Source of the DNA: an uncultured Ruegeria sp.
Lineage (GTDB): Bacteria > Pseudomonadota > Alphaproteobacteria > Rhodobacterales > Rhodobacteraceae
Assembly: GCF_947500045.1 (NCBI RefSeq)
Contig: NZ_CANMQQ010000004.1
Span: forward strand, 124,001-188,000
Direction of reading: 5' to 3'
Length of the DNA: 64,000 nt
Below the pieces are notes generated by a model. The model was given only the letters and a program-made list of their open reading frames with translations, did not search any database and was not told where the DNA came from. Made by a program: the position numbers and the translations under genes. Below are positions 54,628 to 63,297 of the stretch, in pieces (positions within the stretch are counted from its first letter, which is position 1; each line of letters begins with the position of its first letter).

Positions 54628-55062
54628 ATGAGCCAGACCCCAAAGATTGGCGCGCTGGCCGTTGTGATACATGAAGGTCAGGCGTTGTTGGTTCAGCGCA
54701 ACAAAGAACCCGATGCAGGCCTTTGGGGCTTTCCCGGCGGCCATGTCGAATGGGGTGAAACCGTTCTGGACGCCGCCGCCCGTGAACTGCGGGAAGAGAC
54801 CGGTGTGATCGCCGAACCAATGTCCTATCTCGACAATCTAGACCTGCTGCTGCGTGATAGTGACGGGCAGATTCGGGCGCATTACCTACTGGTTGGTGTG
54901 GCGTGCCGCTATATCTCGGGCACGCCAATTGCAGCGGATGACGCGCGGGATGCGCAGTGGTTCCCCGTAGATCAAATCATAACCGGAGACCTTCCCATGA
55001 GCGACCGTGTGCCCGATCTGCTAAGGCTTGCAATTGCGCGATCAGGCCTTGGCGCGACCTGA
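54628..55062 (+). CDS. NUDIX hydrolase
   Basis: 144 residues from the ATG at 54628. The Nudix box GGHVEWGETVLDAAARELRE followed by ETGV is perfect. The opening KIGALAVVIHEGQALLVQRN is typical of ADP-ribose or nucleotide-sugar pyrophosphatases. Substrate unknown. It runs 21 bases into the convergent RND gene. Confidence 0.92.
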   Translation: MSQTPKIGALAVVIHEGQALLVQRNKEPDAGLWGFPGGHVEWGETVLDAAARELREETGVIAEPMSYLDNLDLLLRDSDGQIRAHYLLVGVACRYISGTPIAADDARDAQWFPVDQIITGDLPMSDRVPDLLRLAIARSGLGAT

Positions 55063-58000
55063 CAGGCGCGCATAAAACAGGCTCGACAGCAGTACACCCA
55101 ACAGCAGGATCACTGTCGCGCCAGCCGCGAAGACGCCAAAACCCATCTGCAACACGCTTGGACCGTCAGCAGCTGGATAGAGTCCTGAAAGCAGCGGCAG
55201 CGGCGCGCCAGTTACCGCAGGCCAGATCATCGACGCCCCCAGCCAAGCCGCAAGCGCTGCGCCTGTTGCGCGAACTGCTGTGCGCACTGCGCGCTCTGGC
55301 GCGCGCAAGGCGCGCCGCATCGATACCATCGGGCGCGAAATGTCGTTCAGGATGGCCAGCAGCGCAGGCACCAGCAGCAAGATCAGCACCATCCCAAAAC
55401 CCAACCCGTAGACCAGAGTGATCACCGTTGGTTTCAGGAACTGTGCTTGCTGCGAGCTTTCGTACATCAACGGCGTCAACCCCAGGACCGTGGTCAGCGT
55501 AGTCAACATCACCGGTCGCAACCGGTCTGCCGTGCCTTCAACAATTGACGGCACCAGCCCACGTTCCTGTTGATATCCATCGATCGTAGTCACCAGAACG
55601 ATCGAGTCGTTGATGATGATCCCGGTCATTCCCAACAAGCCAACGACAGTGAACATACTCAGAGGGACTCCCCAGAGGTAATGCCCCCAGATCGCGCCCA
55701 CGAGGCCAAAGGGAATGATCGCCATAACGACCAAAGGCCGCGTCCAACTGGCAAAGACCCATGCCAGAACCAAATAAATCCCCGTCAGACACAGGATCAG
55801 TCCGGTTCGCGCTTCTGTGAGGAACTCGTCCTCTTGCTCACTCAGACCTGACATGCGCCATTCGACCTGACGTTCAGCGGCAATGTTAGGCAGAATTTCT
55901 TCGCGCATGGCGCGTGCGATCTCGGCGGCCTGTACCGGGTCGTCCTCGGAAATATCGCCATTCACTGAAATCACCCGCAGGCCGTTCTCACGCCGGACGG
56001 TCGAGAAGCCCGACTTACGCTCGACCGACACAATATCGGCCAGCGGCACATAGATGCCATCAGGCGTCCGCAGCAGCGTGCGTTCCAGAAAATCGGCGGT
56101 CAGTTCGCCTTCGGGCAGTTCAACCCTGATCTCGGTGCTGCGTGGACCATCTGGGAAGGTCGCCGCCTCGATCCCGTTCAGACGGTTTCGCAGCACACGA
56201 CCCAGCGTTTCGATGCGGAAGCCCAGCGCCTGGCCCTGCGCGGTCAAGTCCAGAATGAACTCTTCCTTATCATAGGCCAAATTGTCTTCAAGCGCCGAGA
56301 CCTCGGAGTATTTCGAAAGCGCCAGTTGCAAATCTTCCGACGCGGATTTCAACGTGTTCACATCCGCGCCATAGAACTCGACGTCAATCGCATCGCCACC
56401 GGGACCAGAGCGCCAACCGCGGAAGCTGAGCAACTCGACCTTTGGATGACGCGGCACGAAATCCTGCAATTCACCCACAAATTCAAAGCTGGAATAAGGG
56501 CGCAGATCAGCGTCGATCAGTTCAATCGAGATACCGCCCAGCAGATCGTGATCCTTCCCATCTGCCGCGCGCAGTCCCCACCCTGCCGATCCGCCGATTT
56601 CGGCCAGAACATATTCGATGGGATTACGTCCATGACGCTCTTCGTAGATCTGGCCCAGTTCGTCGGTGGCCTGCTGGACCATGTGCATCATTTCCAGCGT
56701 CTCAGCGCGCGTGGCACCCTCGACCATGATGAAATTGCCCGTGACCGAGCCGCGTTCCGGCGCATTGAAGAATCGCCAGTTCACATCGCCCCGGATGAAC
56801 AGCGCGATCTGGCTGGTTAGTATGACCACCATCAGCGCAACCACCACATAGCGCGCCCAGACCACCCATGCGACCAACGGGCGGAACAGGTGATCCCGCA
56901 CCCAGCGGAAACCCTTATTCACAACGCGGTTGGGCCAGTCGTACCAATGTTCCTTGGCCGAATGCGCGATGGCATGGGCCATGTGGTTCGGCAGGATCAG
57001 GAAGCATTCAATCAAAGAGGCGATCAGAACGGCGATGACGGTGAACGGGATATCGCGGATCAGCTCTCCAAACCGGCCACCGATGGCAGTCAGGCCAAAG
57101 AAGGCAATGACCGTGGTAACAGTTGCCGCAAACACCGGCATCGCCATGCGGCGAGCGGCGCGCTCGGCGGCGACCATTGGGGCCTCACCCAGACGGCGGG
57201 CGCGGAAATCCGCATGTTCGCCCACCACGATGGCATCATCTACCACGATCCCCAACGTAATGATGAGACCAAACAGAGACACCATGTTCAGTGACAACCC
57301 GCCCAGATACATCAGTGCGATCGCCGCCGACATCGCCACCGGGATACCAGCGGCCACCCAAAAGGCGATCCGGGCATTGAGGAACAGAAAGAGCAAACAA
57401 ACCACTAGGCCGAGGCCCACCAGGCCGTTGTCCACCAGAATATCCAGACGGTCAGTGATGGCCTGCGCGCGTGTGCGGATCAGCTCAACCGTGATGCCTT
57501 CGGGCAGGCTTGCCTGCATTGCGGTCACCACATCTTCGACATCGCGCTGAATTCCGATGGCATCACCGAGGTTCGACCGATCAACGCGGATCGACATCGC
57601 CGGGTTTTCGCCCACGAAATAGCTGCGGTTGCGTGTGACCCCCTCAACCCGGATCTGCGCCACATCACCCACAACCAGTTTTGAACCATCGCCAAAGTTG
57701 CGAAGGGCAATTCCTTCGATCTCTTCGGGGGTGCGTTTTTCGACGCCTGTTCGAATGCGCGCATTGGCACCCGAGACATCGCCTGCAGGGTTAGCGGTGA
57801 CCTCGGCCGCGATGGCCGCTGCAATATCCGAGAGCGATATATCATTTGCGATTAGCTGCGCGGTGGGCACCTCGACCACCACGCGCGGTGCGGCCAGACC
57901 CCGGATCGTGGTGCGCGTGACGCCCGCCGCAAACAGGCGACTGATCAGCTCATCGGTAAACTTTGCCAATTGCTCGGCCTCGATGGGGCCGGTGATGACT

Positions 58001-58443
58001 ACATCCGTCACGCGATCGCGCCAGGCCCCGCGCCGAATTGTCGGTTCTTCGGCGTCTTCGGGCAGGTTGGTGACGCTGTCGACGGCGGTCCGAACCTCCT
58101 CGACCGCGCGGGACATGTCCCAGTTAGGCTCGAACTCCAACCGGACCTGCGCCGAACCTTCGCGCGAGGTCGATTCGGTGCTGGCCACGCCTTCGACGGC
58201 CAAGAGCGCCGGTTCAAGCAACTGGATAATACCGTTGTCGACATCCTCAGGGCCTGCGCCGTCCCATTCGACATTCACATCGACACGTTCAAGGATCACG
58301 TCAGGAAAGAACTGCGCCCGCATGTTGGGGATCGCCGCAACGCCCAGCACCAGCATGACCAGCAGCAACAGATTGGCCGCTGTCCGATGTCTGGTGAAAT
58401 AGCTCAGGATACCGCCTGCCGCGTTGGGAATGTCGCGGATCAT
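55042..58443 (-). CDS. RND efflux permease with extra C-terminal helices
   Basis: 1133 residues. RND features: VVDDAIVVGEHADFRARRLGE-type helix-4 acidic pair, two large periplasmic loops and LGLTPLMYESS and GMTGIIINDSIVLV helices. The usual end after helix 12 (LVPALLAILNDISR) is followed by about 100 more residues with two further hydrophobic segments (about 1055-1070 and 1095-1125). It pumps lipophilic compounds with the adaptor encoded five bases upstream. No outer-membrane channel gene is in the window. Confidence 0.93.
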   Translation of the reverse strand: MIRDIPNAAGGILSYFTRHRTAANLLLLVMLVLGVAAIPNMRAQFFPDVILERVDVNVEWDGAGPEDVDNGIIQLLEPALLAVEGVASTESTSREGSAQVRLEFEPNWDMSRAVEEVRTAVDSVTNLPEDAEEPTIRRGAWRDRVTDVVITGPIEAEQLAKFTDELISRLFAAGVTRTTIRGLAAPRVVVEVPTAQLIANDISLSDIAAAIAAEVTANPAGDVSGANARIRTGVEKRTPEEIEGIALRNFGDGSKLVVGDVAQIRVEGVTRNRSYFVGENPAMSIRVDRSNLGDAIGIQRDVEDVVTAMQASLPEGITVELIRTRAQAITDRLDILVDNGLVGLGLVVCLLFLFLNARIAFWVAAGIPVAMSAAIALMYLGGLSLNMVSLFGLIITLGIVVDDAIVVGEHADFRARRLGEAPMVAAERAARRMAMPVFAATVTTVIAFFGLTAIGGRFGELIRDIPFTVIAVLIASLIECFLILPNHMAHAIAHSAKEHWYDWPNRVVNKGFRWVRDHLFRPLVAWVVWARYVVVALMVVILTSQIALFIRGDVNWRFFNAPERGSVTGNFIMVEGATRAETLEMMHMVQQATDELGQIYEERHGRNPIEYVLAEIGGSAGWGLRAADGKDHDLLGGISIELIDADLRPYSSFEFVGELQDFVPRHPKVELLSFRGWRSGPGGDAIDVEFYGADVNTLKSASEDLQLALSKYSEVSALEDNLAYDKEEFILDLTAQGQALGFRIETLGRVLRNRLNGIEAATFPDGPRSTEIRVELPEGELTADFLERTLLRTPDGIYVPLADIVSVERKSGFSTVRRENGLRVISVNGDISEDDPVQAAEIARAMREEILPNIAAERQVEWRMSGLSEQEDEFLTEARTGLILCLTGIYLVLAWVFASWTRPLVVMAIIPFGLVGAIWGHYLWGVPLSMFTVVGLLGMTGIIINDSIVLVTTIDGYQQERGLVPSIVEGTADRLRPVMLTTLTTVLGLTPLMYESSQQAQFLKPTVITLVYGLGFGMVLILLLVPALLAILNDISRPMVSMRRALRAPERAVRTAVRATGAALAAWLGASMIWPAVTGAPLPLLSGLYPAADGPSVLQMGFGVFAAGATVILLLGVLLSSLFYARLSGRAKA

Positions 58444-58448
58444 AGCGC

Positions 58449-59906
58449 TTAGCCCCCTGCCCGGTTGTCATCAAGGCGGCGCACGAGGGCCGCGGGCACC
58501 TTTGCTTCGCTCAGTTGACCCAGAACCTGCGCCTTGTCTTTCTGCGACATCGCATTGCTGGCTTCGACTTGCGCGACAAGCTGGGCGCGCTTTTCATCCG
58601 AAAGCTCCACCATGCCCGGATCAACTTCGGCGCTGGCTTCGATCCGCAGGGGCCGTACGCGAACACCAGATCCCAGCAGAGGAGTTCGCCCGATCACGAC
58701 CTCCCGGCCTTCCAGACCTTCACCGCGCAGCAGCACTTCGTCCCCCTGACGGCGGATCAGCTGTACAGCCAGAGGTTCCAGCCGATCATCCGGACCAAGC
58801 ACCAATACATTGCCCGCAGCATCCAGAACCGAGGACGGCAGACGTACCACGTTATCGAGCGGCTGTTCCTCAATCGAAACGGTGACGAAATCCCCCGGCT
58901 TAAAGCCGGGCGCATCGTCGAGGCGGGCATAGATCAGACGCCCGGTCTGCCCTTCACCCGCAGCCCCGCTGTCACGACTGATCCGGCCCGTGGCGCTCAG
59001 ATCCGTTCCCGTGACCTCAAGCGATACGGTGACCGGTGCCGAAATCAAGTCGCCCTGCGCATCCAGCAGCCGCACATATTGCGCAGTCGAGACCCGGAAC
59101 GCGACTTCAAGCGCGTTGGGGTCAACCAACTCGGCAAGCTTTTCGTTGGCTGCAACCAGACGCCCTTCAACCAACGTGACCTCGGTCAACGTCCCGTCGA
59201 ACCCGGCATGGATCGTCATGTCTTCGAGATCACGTTCGGCCCCTTCCAACGCGATGCGGGCGCGGGCGAACAAAGTAGTGGCCTGATCCACACGGGATTC
59301 TGCCTGCGCCAGGGCAATTCTGCGCGCCAGCACCGCCTGATGAGCCGATGTTGCGGCCAATTCCGCTTCCTCAGCGCTGGCAGCCGCACCAACGCCGCGC
59401 GCTTGCAGATCCTGCTGACGCTGTAGTGCCCGGTCACGCAATTCGGCCTGAGCCTCGGCTGATTTTAATTCGTCCTGCGCCAGCAGCAGCGAGCGTTCGG
59501 CATCCCGCTCTTCGAACTGCGCATCCAGCACATCGGATTTGGCGCTGTCCAGTGCCGATTGCATATCGGCCGGGTCCAACTCGACCAGCAGTTCACCCGC
59601 TGTCACGGTGCCACCATCTTCAAAATCTTCTGCCAAGGATACGACACGCCCACCCAAGGCCGCGCGCAGTTCCAATCGACGGCGGCTTTGGATCTGACCA
59701 AACGCCTCCAGATAGGGCGTGATGGTTTCCGGCTCGGCGGTGCGAACGCTGACTGCGAAGATCCGTTCCCGCGCCTCTGGGGCCTGTTTGTCCTTCGCCA
59801 GCACATCCTGCACCGCACCAGAAATCATCTGTGCGGCCACGATCAAAAGGCCCAGCGTCAGAAACGCCAGGAACACCCCAACAAGGCTTTGCCGCAGAAA
59901 TCGCAT
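58449..59906 (-). CDS. RND efflux periplasmic adaptor subunit
   Basis: 485 residues: an N-terminal membrane anchor (VGVFLAFLTLGLLIVAAQMI), a split lipoyl domain, a long alpha hairpin (DAQFEERDAERSLLLAQDELK), beta-barrel and a C-terminal extension (SAEVDPGMVELSDEKRAQLV). Membrane-fusion protein linking the RND pump to an outer-membrane channel. GAGG precedes the ATG. Confidence 0.93.
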   Translation of the reverse strand: MRFLRQSLVGVFLAFLTLGLLIVAAQMISGAVQDVLAKDKQAPEARERIFAVSVRTAEPETITPYLEAFGQIQSRRRLELRAALGGRVVSLAEDFEDGGTVTAGELLVELDPADMQSALDSAKSDVLDAQFEERDAERSLLLAQDELKSAEAQAELRDRALQRQQDLQARGVGAAASAEEAELAATSAHQAVLARRIALAQAESRVDQATTLFARARIALEGAERDLEDMTIHAGFDGTLTEVTLVEGRLVAANEKLAELVDPNALEVAFRVSTAQYVRLLDAQGDLISAPVTVSLEVTGTDLSATGRISRDSGAAGEGQTGRLIYARLDDAPGFKPGDFVTVSIEEQPLDNVVRLPSSVLDAAGNVLVLGPDDRLEPLAVQLIRRQGDEVLLRGEGLEGREVVIGRTPLLGSGVRVRPLRIEASAEVDPGMVELSDEKRAQLVAQVEASNAMSQKDKAQVLGQLSEAKVPAALVRRLDDNRAGG

Positions 59907-59919
59907 CGGTTACTTACCT

Positions 59920-60003
59920 CGGGTCGCACATGCTGCTTTCCGCAAAGGTAGCCGGGTCGCAAAAAATGCCAAGCCACAAAGCGGTTATGATGCGTTAAAC
60001 GCA
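59920..60003. promoter_or_regulatory. candidate operator region of the RND efflux operon
   Basis: In the 105 bases between moaB and the adaptor gene lie a perfect palindrome TGCGTT-A-AACGCA (59991-60003) and two direct copies of CGGGTCGCA (59920-59928 and 59953-59961, 33 bases apart). Such symmetry before an efflux operon suggests repressor control; no TetR or MarR gene is adjacent, so the regulator would act in trans. Confidence 0.45.
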
Positions 60004-60011
60004 GAACCAGT

Positions 60012-60554
60012 CTACTTCCGTCGCAGATGTTCGTCCAATCGGGGCATTATTTCCACGAAATTGCAGGGGCGGTGGCGATAATCGAACTGTTTTTCCAGAA
60101 TCGCATCCCATGCGTCCTTGCAAGCCCCCGGGCTGCCCGGCAAGGCAAACAGATAGGTGCCACCCGCCACACCGCCGGTAGCGCGAGATTGAACCGCCGA
60201 GGTGCCAATCTTTTCCATCGACACGATGGTGAACACAGTTCCAAAGGCCTCAATCTCTTTTTCATAGACGTCGCGATGTGCCTCAACGGTCACATCTCGG
60301 CCCGTTAAACCGGTCCCGCCGGTCGAGATCACCACATCGATCTCGGGGTCGGCAACCCATACACGCAGCTGATTGGCAATCTGGGTGCGCTCATCCTTGA
60401 TGATCTTGCGATCCGCTACTGAATGTCCCGCCTTTTCAATCCGATCCACCAGTGTCTGGCCTGATCGATCTTCGGCCAAAGAACGCGTGTCCGAGACGGT
60501 CAGAACCGCAATTCGGACCGGAATGAATTCCATGCTCTCATCAATGCGTGACAT
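60012..60554 (-). CDS. moaB: molybdenum cofactor biosynthesis protein B
   Basis: 180 residues. IAVLTVSDTRSLAEDRSGQ, STGGTGLTGRDVT and LPGSPGACKDAWD mark the MogA/MoaB fold that adenylylates molybdopterin. It is apart from the moeA-mob operon but serves the same pathway. Six bases after the LysE gene. Confidence 0.94.
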   Translation of the reverse strand: MSRIDESMEFIPVRIAVLTVSDTRSLAEDRSGQTLVDRIEKAGHSVADRKIIKDERTQIANQLRVWVADPEIDVVISTGGTGLTGRDVTVEAHRDVYEKEIEAFGTVFTIVSMEKIGTSAVQSRATGGVAGGTYLFALPGSPGACKDAWDAILEKQFDYRHRPCNFVEIMPRLDEHLRRK

Positions 60555-60560
60555 ATGGCG

Positions 60561-61181
60561 TCAGGCCCTTTCCAAGACGGCAAGCCGAATAGCCAAAGCC
60601 GCAAATATACCGCCGGTAATCCAACCCATGATACGAGAAGCACGCGGGTTCGAGACGAGAATGCGCCCTGCTCTGCCTGCGAAGATACCGACCATCCCGT
60701 TCACTAGAACGCTGCCCGAAGCAATGATAGTGCCAAGGATCAGAAACTGCCCCAGAACCGAGCCCCGTGCGGGGTCCACGAACTGAGGGATAAAGGCCAG
60801 CACAAAAAGGATGACCTTGGGATTGGTCAGGTTCACCAGCAACCCCTCGCGGAACGCGTAATGGGCGGGCTTGGCCGGTGCATCATCCGAAACCGCCCCG
60901 TTCCGAATTGCGCCCCACGCAAGGTAAAGTAGATAGGCAACACCCATCCATCGGATCGCATCGAACAACCACGGTATCGCCGATACCACGGCACCAAGCC
61001 CAAGCCCGGCCAGCAGGACATGGACCAACAGCCCGACCGAAACGCCGAGATTGGCCAGCCACGCAGAGCGCGCGCCGGATCGCAGACCCTGGCCGAAACA
61101 GAACATCATATCGGCCCCGGGCGTGAAATTCAGCACCATTGCCGCCGGGATAAAGGCCAGCAGAGTGACCGTCTCGATCAT
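60561..61181 (-). CDS. LysE family translocator
   Basis: 206 residues from the ATG at 61181, about six helices. AAMVLNFTPGADMMFCFGQGLRSG and KVILFVLAFIPQFVDP are LysE/RhtB signatures. An amino-acid or homoserine-lactone exporter; substrate unknown. ATGA overlap with the phosphoesterase. Confidence 0.92.
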   Translation of the reverse strand: MIETVTLLAFIPAAMVLNFTPGADMMFCFGQGLRSGARSAWLANLGVSVGLLVHVLLAGLGLGAVVSAIPWLFDAIRWMGVAYLLYLAWGAIRNGAVSDDAPAKPAHYAFREGLLVNLTNPKVILFVLAFIPQFVDPARGSVLGQFLILGTIIASGSVLVNGMVGIFAGRAGRILVSNPRASRIMGWITGGIFAALAIRLAVLERA

Positions 61182-61777
61182 GTTTTTACCTCGAACCAGT
61201 GCACTTTCGGGCCCAGATTTGCGACCTGTGTACGCCCGATTGTGCCGCGATAGCCCCAGCTGTCGTGGATATGGCCACAAAAGACGAAATCGGGTTGTAT
61301 CCGCTCAACCGCGTCACGGACTGAGGTCGAACCGACGGACACACCCTGTGATGTCACATCGCCGTATCCTTTTGGCGGGGAATGCACGATCAGAATATCT
61401 GCAGCTTCACAGCGATCCAGCAGCTCTGCCGCTTCGGATTCGGTCAAATCACAGGACCAATCGCCAAAAGGCGTCGCCGGAACACCGTAGCCAAGCCCAA
61501 ACAGGCGCAAACCATCCAGTGTCATACCCGTACCATGCAGAACATGTGCGCCATCAGGTGCGGCGGCGGTCAGTTCCTCGGCGCTTTCGGCATTGCCGGG
61601 CACAAGAACCAGCGGGGCAGCGATGCCCGACAGCATCTGCATTGCCTCATCCAGACCCTGCCGCGTATTGCAGAAATCTCCGGCGCCGATGACCAGATCG
61701 GCCTCGGTGCTGGCGGCAACCAAATCGGCTGCGCGGCTGCGTGCCATATGCAGGTCGGAAAACGCCAGAACCTTCAT
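61178..61777 (-). CDS. calcineurin-like metallophosphoesterase
   Basis: 199 residues from the ATG at 61777. FSDLHMARS, GAGDFCN, VPGNAES, VHSPPKGYGD and CGHIHDSWG give the metal ligands in order. Similar to small YfcE/UshA-like cytoplasmic phosphoesterases; substrate unknown. Coupled by ATGA to the uracil-DNA glycosylase upstream. Confidence 0.9.
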   Translation of the reverse strand: MKVLAFSDLHMARSRAADLVAASTEADLVIGAGDFCNTRQGLDEAMQMLSGIAAPLVLVPGNAESAEELTAAAPDGAHVLHGTGMTLDGLRLFGLGYGVPATPFGDWSCDLTESEAAELLDRCEAADILIVHSPPKGYGDVTSQGVSVGSTSVRDAVERIQPDFVFCGHIHDSWGYRGTIGRTQVANLGPKVHWFEVKT

Positions 61778-62538
61778 GATCCGGCCCCCAAACGCGCTTT
61801 TAACTCCAGCAGATCGGCCCAGGCCTGCCGTTTCATCTGCGGTTGGCGCAGCAGGTAGGCAGGGTGGATCATCGGGATGACCGGTAGGCTCAGCGCTTGA
61901 TCCCATTGCCCGCGTAGCCGTGTTATGCCGCGTTTGCCCAGCACGGCCTGACAGCTAATATTGCCCATCACGACCAGAACCTCAGGCTTGGCCAGCGCCA
62001 CGTGGCGTTCAAGAAACGGCTTCATCATACCAATCTCTTCCGGCTTGGGGTCGCGGTTCTGCGGAGGCCGCCAGGGCAGCACATTGGTGATGTAGACGTC
62101 CTTGCGGCGATCCAGCTCAATCGCCGCCAGCATCCGGTCCAGCAACTGCCCGGCGCGCCCGACAAAGGGCTTGCCTTCGCGATCCTCATCGCGGCCGGGT
62201 GCTTCACCTATGATCATCACCCGTGCGCCGGGCGTACCATCCGCAAACACCAACTGGCGCGCACCGCGTTTGAGGTCACACAGGTCGAACGCATCCATCG
62301 CAGTGCGCAAATCGGTCAGCGATCCGGCGGCTTTCGCCGCCTGCTGCGCAGCCGCAGTGGCGTCGACCGATTCTGGTTTCTTCGCAGGCTCAGCCGCAGT
62401 GGGCTTTTTCACTTTGGGCGCTTTGTCCGGCAACGCAAAACGGTCGATCGGCGCATCCGCGATCGCATCCGTTGCGCCCAGCTCGATCTGCCATTCCAGC
62501 AGTGCGCGCGCGCTGTGATAATCCAAGCCCGATTCCAT
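61774..62538 (-). CDS. uracil-DNA glycosylase, family 4-like
   Basis: 254 residues from the ATG at 62538. GEAPGRDEDREGKPFVGRAG, TNVLPWRPPQNRDP and MIHPAYLLRQP are the family 4 motifs for uracil removal. An Ala/Lys/Pro-rich linker of about 50 residues precedes the domain. Three of the four cysteines that bind the 4Fe-4S cluster in classic family 4 enzymes are replaced (LCDLK, LPWRPP, MMKPFL), so it probably lacks the cluster. Confidence 0.9.
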   Translation of the reverse strand: MESGLDYHSARALLEWQIELGATDAIADAPIDRFALPDKAPKVKKPTAAEPAKKPESVDATAAAQQAAKAAGSLTDLRTAMDAFDLCDLKRGARQLVFADGTPGARVMIIGEAPGRDEDREGKPFVGRAGQLLDRMLAAIELDRRKDVYITNVLPWRPPQNRDPKPEEIGMMKPFLERHVALAKPEVLVVMGNISCQAVLGKRGITRLRGQWDQALSLPVIPMIHPAYLLRQPQMKRQAWADLLELKARLGAGS

Positions 62539-62623
62539 AGCCCTCAATCTAACCGGCTTTTGTCCGAGGGAAAGCGAATAGAACTTGCCAGAACCCATTC
62601 ACGGGACGACGATACCAATATTC

Positions 62624-63238
62624 ATGCTGTTAATCCTGCGAATCCTTCTGGTCGGACTGTTGCTGATCTTGGTCAGCGATCCCGTTCAGGCGAGCTTTCT
62701 CGACCGAAACGGGCAATGCCGACCCGGTCAATTGCAATGTGGTCGGGGGTGTTGCCCTGCTGGCCAGCGCTGCAGCTTTGATGGGCGCTGTATCCCACCG
62801 GGGCACACCTATTGCGGCGGCGGGCGCACCTGCGGCCCGTTCGAGCGCTGCGTAGCAGGCGGCACGCGTTGCGCGCCTGCAGGGTTAAACAAATGCACCT
62901 CGCGGCTGGATTGCCCCGGCGACAGCTTTTGTAACGGGCGTGGGGAGTGCGAGCGCAACTCACCGGATTTCAATCCCGGCCCTGCCGTCACATGCAAGGA
63001 TGGCCTGACCTGCGGACCCGGTTCCTCCTGCCTGCCTGGTGGCGGATGTTCGCGTCCGGGATGGTTTTTATGCGAAGAAACCGGCTCGCAATGCCGCCCT
63101 GGGTTCAAATGTTCGGCCCATCAGGGCTGCGTACCGGTCAAGGCCATTGATTGCGGCTATGGAAAGTGGTGCAAACCCGGTGAGCAATGCCTGCCCGAAG
63201 GCGGATGCGCAAATCTGCCTGAAGGGTCGGAACCTTAG
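62624..63238 (+). CDS. secreted cysteine-repeat protein (six four-Cys modules)
   Basis: 204 residues from the ATG at 62624. A signal peptide (LLILRILLVGLLLILVSDPVQA) is followed by 26 cysteines in about 170 residues. Six modules share C-x5-C-x5-C-x5-C, with slight length changes: residues 39-56, 64-83, 91-109, 124-142, 150-169 and 177-195. Typical units are CGPGSSC and CKPGEQC with a GGC end. It should form a disulfide-rich rod outside the cytoplasm. Divergent from the glycosylase gene, 60 bases before pyrB. No family recognised with confidence; EGF-, granulin- and Dickkopf-like proteins have similar density. Confidence 0.8.
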   Translation: MLLILRILLVGLLLILVSDPVQASFLDRNGQCRPGQLQCGRGCCPAGQRCSFDGRCIPPGHTYCGGGRTCGPFERCVAGGTRCAPAGLNKCTSRLDCPGDSFCNGRGECERNSPDFNPGPAVTCKDGLTCGPGSSCLPGGGCSRPGWFLCEETGSQCRPGFKCSAHQGCVPVKAIDCGYGKWCKPGEQCLPEGGCANLPEGSEP

Positions 63239-63297
63239 GTTGCCTTGGGCCACGCGGCTTTCTATAAGCAGGCCGATTGTCCGACAGGAGCCAGCCC

